DNA of 38,337 nucleotides from an uncultured delta proteobacterium (lineage in GTDB: Bacteria > Myxococcota_A > Polyangia > Polyangiales > Polyangiaceae). The notes below the pieces were generated by a model. It was not told where the DNA came from. It saw only the letters and a list, made by a program, of their open reading frames with translations, and did no database searches. The stretch lies in NCBI GenBank assembly GCA_903906315.1, contig CAIVJW010000343.1:1-38337 (forward strand), written 5' to 3'. Position numbers and translations under genes: made by a program. This document shows positions 15,842-23,324 of the stretch, piece after piece (the stretch's first letter is position 1; each line of letters starts with the position of its first letter).

Positions 15842-17097
15842 GCCTCCGCCGAGCATCTCTGCGGTGGGCGCGCCGCGCCGTGGCCGTCGGCGTCGCGGTC
15901 GCGTCCGCCGCGATCCCCGCCGCGGCGAACGCCTACTGCCCCTGCTACACGGCCTCGAGTCCCAAGAACTCCCACGGCTGCGCGATCGAGGCGAAGCCGG
16001 GCACGAACCCGGACGTCGCCTCGTGGAATGCCATCTTCGCCCTCGTCTCGCAGGGCCCGTCGGTGTGGGGCGATCAAGGCCCCTCGGTGGGTGACCTCGG
16101 GCAGGGCTGCGACAAGCCCGAGGCCCCGCACTCGGTCCCGGCGCGGTTTCCGTGCGAGCTCCTCAAGGCGATCGCGTCCATCGAGTCGGGGTGGCGGCAG
16201 TTCTGCGTGCCCAGCACCCCCGACGACCAGGTGGGCGGCCCCTCGCGCACGATCATCTCGTTCGACTGCGGCTACGGGGTCGGCCAGGTCACGAGCGGGA
16301 TGCACGAAGGCGACAGCCCCGACTTCGACCGCGATCGCGTCGCGTCCGACGCGACATACAACCTGGCGACCGGCACGCGCATCCTCGCCGGCAAGTGGAA
16401 GGCCACGAACTGCGTCGGCGACAACCAGCCAGCCATCCTCGAGGACTGGTACACGGCGACGTGGGCGTACAACGGCCTCGCCTACGTGAACAACCCCTCG
16501 AACCCGAACTACGACCCGAACCGTGGGGTGTGGGATCCGGCCATCGGCGGCGCGGCGCCCTATCAAGAGAAGGTCTTCGGCGTCATGGAACACCCCACGA
16601 TCCAGGGGGTCGACGCCGTCCAGCCGGCGTACCCGAACCCGGGGGACGTGGGCGGTGGCGGCGTGCCGCCGGACCTGCCCGAGCCGAGCTGCGCGTCGCC
16701 GACCGACTGCGCGGCCACGCGCGCCGTGCACGCGACGGCCTGCAATGGCCAGGTGGCCGCGGGAGGCGCGGGAGGCGCGACGGGCGAGGGCGGCGCGGCC
16801 CAGGGAGGCGCGGCCCAGGGCGGGGCCGGCCACGGGGGCGCGACGCACGGCGGCGCCGGACAGGGCGCGGACAGCGCAGGCGGCGCCGGGGGCGCGAGCG
16901 TCGGCGGAGGGGCGGGCGGGGCCTGGGTCCCGCCCGGCGACTTCGGGACCGACGGGTCGTCGGCCGACACGTCGTGCGGATGCCGAGTGGCCCCCGGCCT
17001 CGCCGACGACGGGCCGTTCCGCGCCCCGATCGCGATCGCTGCGGCGGCCGTCGCCGCGGCCCTCGCCTCGCGCCGGCGCGACGGCGCCGCCCGATAG
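15838..17097 (+). CDS. Lytic-transglycosylase-like protein with MYXO-CTERM anchor
   Basis: Translation most likely starts at TTG (15838), with GAGGGAGG six bases upstream, overlapping the previous stop. The 419-residue product has a signal peptide (residues 1-32), then a cysteine-containing domain resembling lysozyme-like transglycosylases: LLKAIASIESGWRQF with candidate catalytic Glu116, SFDCGYGVGQVTSGM, and TATWAYNG. These enzymes cleave peptidoglycan glycan strands. After residue 255 comes a Gly/Ala-rich linker, and the end is a classic MYXO-CTERM signal: CGC at 380-382, a membrane segment (about 396-412) and an RRR cluster. That signal is processed by myxosortase and leads to surface attachment in Myxococcota. 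Catalysis is inferred from fold-level similarity only; the Glu context fits but overall similarity is modest. Confidence 0.8.
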   Translation: MSLRRASLRWARRAVAVGVAVASAAIPAAANAYCPCYTASSPKNSHGCAIEAKPGTNPDVASWNAIFALVSQGPSVWGDQGPSVGDLGQGCDKPEAPHSVPARFPCELLKAIASIESGWRQFCVPSTPDDQVGGPSRTIISFDCGYGVGQVTSGMHEGDSPDFDRDRVASDATYNLATGTRILAGKWKATNCVGDNQPAILEDWYTATWAYNGLAYVNNPSNPNYDPNRGVWDPAIGGAAPYQEKVFGVMEHPTIQGVDAVQPAYPNPGDVGGGGVPPDLPEPSCASPTDCAATRAVHATACNGQVAAGGAGGATGEGGAAQGGAAQGGAGHGGATHGGAGQGADSAGGAGGASVGGGAGGAWVPPGDFGTDGSSADTSCGCRVAPGLADDGPFRAPIAIAAAAVAAALASRRRDGAAR

Positions 17098-17217
17098 CGC
17101 CGTCCCGCACCCCCGCGGACTCCATCCCCCGACAACCCCGACCGTCGTGCCAGGCGCGCCGCGGCGGCGACCGCGACGCCTTGGGATGCGCGGCAGGCTC
17201 CCGGGCGTTGTCCTCGC

Positions 17218-18780
17218 GTGGGCGTCCTGGCGAGCTGCGATTCGACGCTCGACGTCCCCGGGGCGGTCATCACGCCCGACCGGCGCGCCGCGCGCGGCCC
17301 GACGCCGACGGGCGAGGTGCTCCGCCTCGCCCTGCCGGCGGTGGCGCACCTCGTCCTCGTCCTCTGCGTCTTCGTCGTGGACCGCGCGCTCGTCGGCCGC
17401 ACGTCCGCCACCGCGCTCGCCTCGCTGCAGATCTCGACCACCCTGACCTGGACGATCTGCTCGCTGTTCGCGGCGATCGGCACGGGGACTCTGGCCGTCG
17501 TCGGGCGCGCGATCGGCGCCGGGGATCCGGCGGCCGCGCGCCTCGCGTCGCGCGCCGCGGTAGGCCTCGCGGTGGGCCTCGGCGTCGCGGTCACGGTACC
17601 GATCGCGATCGCGGGGGCGACGCCGCTCCGCGCGATCTTCCCGCAGGCGGAGGCCGCCGTGATCGCCGACGCGCAGGCCTACCTCGGCCTCGCGCTGCCC
17701 CTGCTCCCGCTCGCGTTCCTCGAGATCGTCGCCGCCGCGTGCCTGCAGGCCGCCGGCGACACGCGCACGCCGCTCGTCGCCGCCGTGATTGGCAATCTCG
17801 TGAACCTCCTCCTCAGCGCGGTCCTGATCTTCGGGCGCTTCGGCCTGCCCGCGCTCGGCGTCCGCGGCGCCGCCATCGGGGCCGTCGCCGCGTTCGCGAT
17901 CCAGGGCACCCTCCTCTCGGCGGTCGTCCTGTCGCCGCGCGGCCCCTTTCGCCGAGCTCGTGGCGAGTCGCCGCCGGCCCCCGGCACGATCGCGAGGCTC
18001 CTCGGCGTCTCCGGAGGCGCGCTCGGCGAGCGCCTCGCGTACCACGGCGGCTACCTCGCCTACGTCGCGATGATTGGCCTGCTCGGCGCCGGCGCGATGG
18101 CCGCGAACCAGGCGATCCTCAGCCTGGAAGCCCTCGGCTGCCAGACCGCCGACGGCTTCGGCGTCGCGGCCGCCGCGCTCACCGCGCAGCACCTCGGCGA
18201 GCGCCGCCCCGAGGCCGCGCGGGCGTGCGCGCGGGCCGCCGCGTGGCTCGCCGTCCTCTCGCTCTCGTGCGCGGCCGTCGTGCTCCTCGCCGCGCCGCGC
18301 CGCGCGATCGGCCTGTTCTCGACCGACCCCGGCGTCGTCGAGCTCGGCGTCGCCCCGCTCTACATCGCGTGCCTCGCACAGCCGCCCATGGCCGTCGCGG
18401 TGGTCCTCGCGATGGCGCTCCGCGGCGCCGGCGACACGCGCACCGTGCTCCGCGTCACGGTGCTGTCCTCGATCGTCGTTCGCCTCGGCGTCACCTGGGT
18501 TTGCGTCGGGCCGCTCCGGCTCGGCCTGCTGGGCGCGTGGATCGGCAGCACCGCCGACTGGGTCGTTCGCGCGGCGCTCCTCGCGGGGCGGCCGTCCCGG
18601 GATCAGCGAGAGCCCCGCGAGGCGCGCGGCGAGACGAGCGACCCGAGGGCGAACCCGGCGGCCGAGCCCGCTTGGAGCTGCGATCGACGCGCGATCGCCC
18701 GGGAAATTCGCCGATCGGCCCCCGCCGAACGGGTGGGCGCCCGGTCCGGTCGCGACCCGAAGCCCGGAGCCGCCCGATGA
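17218..18780 (+). CDS. MATE-family efflux transporter
   Basis: The 520-residue product is a twelve-segment MATE transporter, which exports small molecules using a Na+ or H+ gradient. The two homologous halves are visible, with repeated AGDTRTPLV (first half) and LRGAGDTRTVL (second half) signatures, and LPAVAHLVLVLCVFVVDRAL as the first membrane segment. The GTG start is the first available and gives a 30-residue lead; the true start may be somewhat later. Residues 458-520 after the last membrane segment are an Arg/Pro/Ala-rich tail unlike normal MATE proteins and may reflect a lost stop or a frameshift. The final ATGA overlaps the start of the next gene, suggesting a two-gene operon. Substrate unknown. 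Confidence 0.88.
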   Translation: MGVLASCDSTLDVPGAVITPDRRAARGPTPTGEVLRLALPAVAHLVLVLCVFVVDRALVGRTSATALASLQISTTLTWTICSLFAAIGTGTLAVVGRAIGAGDPAAARLASRAAVGLAVGLGVAVTVPIAIAGATPLRAIFPQAEAAVIADAQAYLGLALPLLPLAFLEIVAAACLQAAGDTRTPLVAAVIGNLVNLLLSAVLIFGRFGLPALGVRGAAIGAVAAFAIQGTLLSAVVLSPRGPFRRARGESPPAPGTIARLLGVSGGALGERLAYHGGYLAYVAMIGLLGAGAMAANQAILSLEALGCQTADGFGVAAAALTAQHLGERRPEAARACARAAAWLAVLSLSCAAVVLLAAPRRAIGLFSTDPGVVELGVAPLYIACLAQPPMAVAVVLAMALRGAGDTRTVLRVTVLSSIVVRLGVTWVCVGPLRLGLLGAWIGSTADWVVRAALLAGRPSRDQREPREARGETSDPRANPAAEPAWSCDRRAIAREIRRSAPAERVGARSGRDPKPGAAR

Positions 18781-20399
18781 GGCGGTGGATGGCAGTCCTC
18801 GTGGGAGCCGGCCTGTTCGGGTGTCGGCAGGATCCCGCCGGAGCCGGCCCCGGCAACCTCGCCGCCGCCCAGGCCGCGCCGGCCACCGCGCCGATCGAGG
18901 CGCCCATGGAGGTGCCGATCGAGCGGGATCTCCTGGCGTGTAGGCGACGCCTCGACGGCGCGATGGCCGAGCCCGCGCTCCCCGGGGACGCCCCGTTCCA
19001 CGCCCATCGCGCGGAGATCCTGGGCCGCGTCCGCGGCGAGCCGGTCCTCTTCCGCAGGCCGCCCGAGCCGCCGCCCGAGGCCGACCTCCCCGCGCCGGTG
19101 CGCGCGACGAGGAAGGCCGCCGCGAGCCTCTCACCGCGCGCCCGCGTCACGCGGATCCTCGCGAGTCACCGCGGCGATCGCGCAGCCCTTCGCGCGCTCC
19201 TGCTGCGCGAGGGCTACGTCTACTCGGCAGACGCCGAGGAGGCGAGCGCGCTCGTCGGGCGACTCCGCCTGACCGATCTCTTCGACGCCCCCGCGATCTG
19301 GCTCGAGCGAGGCAGTCGCCGCCACCGCCTGGTGCGCGACCCCGGCCGCGATCCCACCTACCGCCACGCCGACGGCGACCTCGCGGGCAGCGCGGCCGAG
19401 CTCCTGCTCGGCGACCGCCTCGCCGCCGACCCGACCGGGCTCGCCGACGCGATCCACCTCGACGTGCGCCGCGCGCGCGACGAGATCGGCTTCGATCGCC
19501 TCACGCCGATCCACGTCACGGCGCACGCCCTCGTCGCCCACGCCCGCTTCGGCGAGATCGGCGTGCGCGCGCTCTTCGCCGCCGAGGGGCCGGTCCTCTC
19601 GCTGTCGTGCCTCGAGGCGCCCGATCTCGTTCGCCGCCGCGTCGAGCAGCTCGTCGCGGCGGGCGCGCCCCGGCGTCGGGCCCTCGCGCGCCTCGGCGCG
19701 GCCGTCGATCGTGCCGTCCTCGAGCGGCTCCCGTTCGACCGCCCGCGCGGCGTGAAGGACCACCTCAGCGACGGGCAGCTCCGCCCCCTCTGGGGCTTCG
19801 CGTACCGGTCGGGCCACGCGACGTTCTCGCGCGACGGCGAGTCGTATCCCGTCTTCGATGCCGCGGGACGCCCGGCGCCTCCGCAGATGTGCATCGACTT
19901 CGTCCTCGACGCCTTCGAGCGATCGACGGGCACCTGGTTCCGTTCGCGCGGCGAGCCTCCGGGCCGGTCTGCGGGCGGGCTCGACTTCGACGCTCTCGGG
20001 ATCGCCAACCGCGCCGGGGTCATGGCCTTCGGCCTGTTCGCCGACCAGCATCCGGAGGCCTTCGACGTCGCGCGCTTCGCGCCGACCGATCGCATCCCCT
20101 TCGGCGATCGCGCCCGCTTCTTCGGCTTCCTCGAGGGCCGGGCGGACCGGTTCGCGGCCGGCGACGTCGTCGCGATCCACGGGCTGAAGCGCGACGGCTA
20201 CGTCCACCAGCACGCCATCCTGATCCTCGACACGGACCCGATCACCGGGATCCCCTACGGGCTCGCCGACCAGATGCGCTGGCCCCGCCGCCGGACCTGG
20301 GAGGGCATCATGGCCGAGGCTCCGAAGCGCAGCCTCTACTACCGCATACGCCTCGCGCCGGAGCTGCTCGTCGGCGCCGACGCGGAGCCTCCGCCCTGA
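18777..20399 (+). CDS. Lipoprotein with possible cysteine-peptidase (NlpC/P60-like) C-terminal domain
   Basis: The 540-residue product starts with a lipoprotein signal (GLFGC, Cys16), overlapping the MATE stop by four bases. I do not recognise the family as a whole. The middle (residues 120-300) is helical, with VTRILASHRGDRAALRALLLREGYVY. The C-terminal part carries a cysteine at the start of a helix (QMCIDFVLDAFERS, Cys372), and about 100 residues later GDVVAIHG followed by VHQHAILILD (His477 and His479). A Cys-helix followed by a Gly-Asp-hydrophobic strand and a His strand is the arrangement of NlpC/P60 and CHAP peptidases that cut peptidoglycan peptides. This is an inference from motif order only. 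Coupling to the transporter suggests a shared envelope task. Confidence 0.7.
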   Translation: MRRWMAVLVGAGLFGCRQDPAGAGPGNLAAAQAAPATAPIEAPMEVPIERDLLACRRRLDGAMAEPALPGDAPFHAHRAEILGRVRGEPVLFRRPPEPPPEADLPAPVRATRKAAASLSPRARVTRILASHRGDRAALRALLLREGYVYSADAEEASALVGRLRLTDLFDAPAIWLERGSRRHRLVRDPGRDPTYRHADGDLAGSAAELLLGDRLAADPTGLADAIHLDVRRARDEIGFDRLTPIHVTAHALVAHARFGEIGVRALFAAEGPVLSLSCLEAPDLVRRRVEQLVAAGAPRRRALARLGAAVDRAVLERLPFDRPRGVKDHLSDGQLRPLWGFAYRSGHATFSRDGESYPVFDAAGRPAPPQMCIDFVLDAFERSTGTWFRSRGEPPGRSAGGLDFDALGIANRAGVMAFGLFADQHPEAFDVARFAPTDRIPFGDRARFFGFLEGRADRFAAGDVVAIHGLKRDGYVHQHAILILDTDPITGIPYGLADQMRWPRRRTWEGIMAEAPKRSLYYRIRLAPELLVGADAEPPP

Positions 20400-20586
20400 T
20401 CCGCGCGCGTCACCGGTTGACCTGCGTCGCGCGGGCGAGCCCCGACGCGGTCCGGCGCGCCGCGCGACGGCTCGACCCCGATGCGCTACACTCCGCTCTC
20501 GAAGCGGACGCCGTGACCTCACGGGGTCCGCGCGCTCCGCCGCGTGGCGCCGCGCCATACCCCACGCAGCCCCCCCCCGGAGCGCC
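20400..20586 (+). promoter_or_regulatory. Intergenic region before the small cysteine protein
   Basis: TACACT at 20487-20492 resembles a -10 box and would give a leader of roughly 90 bases to the gene at 20587. No matching -35 box is evident at 17 bases. Confidence 0.25.
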
Positions 20587-21042
20587 ATGAATCACTGGAG
20601 CCGCCGCAGAGAAGAGACCATCGACCGCGAGGAGCGGAAGAAGGAGCGCGCGCAGCGCGAGGACGCCGCCGGCAAGCTCGCGCGACGGGTGCCCGCGCTC
20701 GCCACCCTGAGCATCGCGATCCACGAGACGCGGCCCGACGGCGTCGTCAGCGACACCCACTACACACGACGTGTGGTCCTCGAGCACGCGCCGGCGCTCT
20801 TCGAGGTCCCCTGCTCGTACCCCGGCTGCACCGACGGCGGGTACGAGGTGACGCGCGAGATCCTCGATGGCCTCGACACCCGACGGCGCGAGTTCCGCGG
20901 CGAGCAGCGGTGCCGCGGGCGCTGCGGCGACATCGACTGCACGCGCGTGCTGCGCTTCGTCTGCACGGCGACCTACCACGAGGGCGTCGGGGCGATCCCA
21001 CGCGCCCCCGAGGCGGCCGCTCGCAGCCGGCTCATCGGCTGA
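20587..21042 (+). CDS. Small cysteine-rich protein, probable zinc binder
   Basis: The 151-residue protein starts with a charged, helical N-terminus rich in Arg and Glu (to about residue 30). The C-terminal half carries seven cysteines: CSYPGCTDGGYEVT, EQRCRGRCGDIDC and LRFVC. Two CxxxC-type pairs around a GGYEVT turn suggest a zinc-ribbon-like fold. No signal peptide is present, so it is probably cytoplasmic. I recognise no named family. The ATG follows a C-rich run without an obvious ribosome site, but codon bias supports the whole frame. It is followed 155 bases later by the small Lys-rich gene. Confidence 0.75.
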   Translation: MNHWSRRREETIDREERKKERAQREDAAGKLARRVPALATLSIAIHETRPDGVVSDTHYTRRVVLEHAPALFEVPCSYPGCTDGGYEVTREILDGLDTRRREFRGEQRCRGRCGDIDCTRVLRFVCTATYHEGVGAIPRAPEAAARSRLIG

Positions 21043-21197
21043 TCGGGCCGCGGCTCGGCGCCCGGACCGGAGTCCCACGCTCGCGGCCGGACGGCCCGGG
21101 TCGATCGAGGTGACTCTCCACGATCGACGACGCGCGCGCGGTGCTACGTTTCGGGTCACGGTCGATCTTCCGACCGCACCACCACCCGAGGGGTCCC

Positions 21198-21326
21198 ATG
21201 GGCGACAAGTCTCCGAAGGCCAAGGACAAGGCTAAGAAGCAGGACACGGCAGGCAAGAGCCAGAAGAAGGCCGCCGCCAGCGCGAAGCAGAAGGTCTCGA
21301 GCACCGTCGAGAAGAAGGGCAAGTAG
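21198..21326 (+). CDS. Small Lys-rich protein (MGDKSPK type)
   Basis: This 42-residue product (starting MGDKSPKAKDKAKKQDTAG, ending VEKKGK) belongs to a kind of short, very basic, Lys/Ala-rich protein that recurs across many bacteria with the same N-terminal MGDKSPK. Function is unknown; nucleic-acid binding is plausible from charge alone. An in-frame upstream ATG at 21141 exists, but the conserved N-terminus and the CGAGGGG ribosome site four bases before ATG support 21198. A small hairpin, CGGTCG (21159-21164) with CGACCG (21171-21176), lies just upstream, and a strong terminator-like hairpin follows. Confidence 0.8.
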   Translation: MGDKSPKAKDKAKKQDTAGKSQKKAAASAKQKVSSTVEKKGK

Positions 21327-21334
21327 CCCCCCGG

Positions 21335-21361
21335 CCCCGCGCGGCGCGTGAACGCGCGGGG
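21335..21361 (+). terminator. Hairpin after the Lys-rich gene
   Basis: CCCCGCGCG (21335-21343) and CGCGCGGGG (21353-21361) form a perfect nine-base stem with a nine-base loop, starting eight bases after the TAG. Confidence 0.55.
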
Positions 21362-21408
21362 TGGCGCCGGCGTCGCCTCGGCATGGGCCGAGGGGCGCCC
21401 GCGCCGTG

Positions 21409-21691
21409 ATGCGTCCCCCGACCGCCCCTCCGATGCAGGCCCTCCGCCTCGACCTCGACAGCGCCGCTCGGCACACCGTCGCCATCCGTCGCGGCATCGA
21501 GCGTCCGATCCGGCTCGTCGCCGATCGCGCCGGCCGCCGCCGACTGGGCTTCGTGGTCCGCGTGCACGCCGGCGAGAACGCCGCCAACCAACGCATGCGA
21601 CGCCGCCTGGGTGGAGGTCGCCCGACTGCCGCCCAGCCTCGCCTTCGACCACGCGCGCATCCTCGCGGAGGCGCTGTCGACGCGCGCGTGA
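21409..21691 (+). pseudogene. Short gene with apparent +1 frameshift, unknown product
   Basis: From ATG 21409 the first frame has strong coding codon bias up to about 21595 (ALRLDLDSAARHTVAI, then RLGFVVRVHAGENAANQ). After that its composition becomes Arg/Gly/Pro-rich, while the +1 frame reads naturally to a TGA at 21689 (AWVEVARLPPSLAFDHARI, LAEALSTRA). Together they would make a protein of about 93 residues. Either a base was gained or lost in the genome, or there is an assembly error. The product is not recognised. It is convergent with the metalloprotease gene. Confidence 0.4.
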
Positions 21692-21719
21692 CCTCGCGCC
21701 GCGGCGAGCGCCGCGTGCC

Positions 21720-23324
21720 CTAGCGGGGCGATCGCCGCGCGGCCTCGCAGAGCGCGCGCCGGATCGCGTCCACCGGCAGCTCGGGCGCCGGCTTCTCCTC
21801 GCAGGCCGTCTCCGGCGAGAGCGGATCGAGCGCGAGCGCGAGGGCGAACGACCGATCGGCGTCGGCCGGGTGGAGGAGCCCGTGCAGCGACCACCACCGC
21901 CCGTGGCGACCGTGCAGGTCCTCGATCTTCTCGACGATCGGCGCGGCGCCGGCGCGGTCGCCCGAGGCGACCCGCGCGTCGGCGAGGTGGGCGCGCACCG
22001 CGCCCTCGAACGGCGCGATCGCGTACGCCTGTCCGTGCTCGATCGCGGCCGCGGCGGCGTGCCCGCGCCCGCGCAGCAGCTCGCCGAGGCGCACGCGGCG
22101 CACGACCTCGCCGAGCCGCGGCACCGTGCCGCCGGGCGCGAGATCCGGCGGTAGCTCGCGCGGCGCGCTCGCGAGGTAGGCGCGCCACTTCGTGTCCCAG
22201 CCGGCGAAGTCGGTCTGGGTCATGGCCGTGAGGATCGCGTCGAAGTCGGCGTGACCGCGGCTCGCCTTCAACCGCACGACGAGCTGCGGCAGGCCGTCGT
22301 CGCCGACCTCGCGCGTCCAGAAGTGGATGAAGCTCGTCACCTCGGCGAAGGCCACGCTGGCCTGCTCCGCCGTCGGCAGCATGGCGATCGAGGGCCCGAG
22401 CTGGTCAATCGGCCGGCCGAGGCCCTTCTCGAGGCCGATCGCCGCCGTCGCGTCGACCGAGGGCACGTCATCGAGCGGGTCGCGGTCGCGCCACCGGATC
22501 TCCTCGCGCTTGGCCACGCCCTCCTGCAACCAGAGCGGCGCCTTGTCGCGGGTGCCGGCCGTGAGCGTCAGGTGCGTCAGCTCGTGAGCGAGCGTGTCGA
22601 GCCAGGGATAGCCGTGCTCCATCGCGCGCGGCGTGAGCATCGTGACGCGACCCCACTTCGCGACCGCCACCGTGCCCGTCGTGCGCGCCGCCTCCTCGGG
22701 CAGGCCGGTCATGGCGGCCAGCGTCATGTGGTCGCGCACGAGCTCGATCCGCATCGGCAGCGGCAGGCGCACGCCGAGGTCCTTCGCGAGCACCTCGCGC
22801 TGCCGGGCGGCCACGTCGGCGATCAGCGGCACGAGCGCGCGATCCTCGTCGTCCTGCAGGCGCACGACGATCCCGTGCTCGTCGTCGCGCACGACGAGCG
22901 TCCCGGCCGTCGCGCGCGCGCAGCCCTGCGCGACCGCGGTGAGCTCGGCGCCCTCCGGCCGCTGCGACAGGTCGGCGCGGGCGAGGAGCGCGACCGCGGC
23001 GTCGCAGTCGCCCTCGTAGACGGCCAGTCGCGCGCGCTCGAGCGCGAGCCGCGGATCGGCGAGGTCGGCGCCCTCGAGGATCGCGCGGGCGCCGGCGACG
23101 TCGAGCTCGAGCGTCGCCTCGCGAGCGCGCCCGGCCTTCGCCTCGTCCGTGAGCGCCGGCAGCTCGGCCCGCACGGGCGCCGGGGCGAGCGCCGACACCC
23201 CGAAGGCCGCCGCGATCAGGCCAATCACCGCGCCGCGCGTGCGCGCCCGGAGGCGGCCCGCGCCGGGGTCCAAGTCCGCTCGACCGGCGAGACTGCCATT
23301 CTCACGTGCACGAAAGGCGGTCAT
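21720..23324 (-). CDS. Gluzincin metalloprotease, peptidase MA type
   Basis: The 534-residue protein carries LDTLAHELTHLTL (His247, Glu248, His251) followed by PLWLQEGVAKREE with Glu268, a HExxH-E arrangement typical of the peptidase MA-like clan often found in myxobacterial secreted proteins. The N-terminus has an Arg-rich start and a hydrophobic segment (about residues 31-54, ending PAPVRA), consistent with export. The region before the active site (55-180) and the C-terminal part (390-534) are Ala/Leu-rich helical hairpins resembling TPR repeats. The ATG overlaps the DUF4175 stop (ATGA), so translation is coupled to that gene. It probably degrades or processes envelope proteins; its substrate is unknown. 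Confidence 0.85.
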   Translation of the reverse strand: MTAFRARENGSLAGRADLDPGAGRLRARTRGAVIGLIAAAFGVSALAPAPVRAELPALTDEAKAGRAREATLELDVAGARAILEGADLADPRLALERARLAVYEGDCDAAVALLARADLSQRPEGAELTAVAQGCARATAGTLVVRDDEHGIVVRLQDDEDRALVPLIADVAARQREVLAKDLGVRLPLPMRIELVRDHMTLAAMTGLPEEAARTTGTVAVAKWGRVTMLTPRAMEHGYPWLDTLAHELTHLTLTAGTRDKAPLWLQEGVAKREEIRWRDRDPLDDVPSVDATAAIGLEKGLGRPIDQLGPSIAMLPTAEQASVAFAEVTSFIHFWTREVGDDGLPQLVVRLKASRGHADFDAILTAMTQTDFAGWDTKWRAYLASAPRELPPDLAPGGTVPRLGEVVRRVRLGELLRGRGHAAAAAIEHGQAYAIAPFEGAVRAHLADARVASGDRAGAAPIVEKIEDLHGRHGRWWSLHGLLHPADADRSFALALALDPLSPETACEEKPAPELPVDAIRRALCEAARRSPR

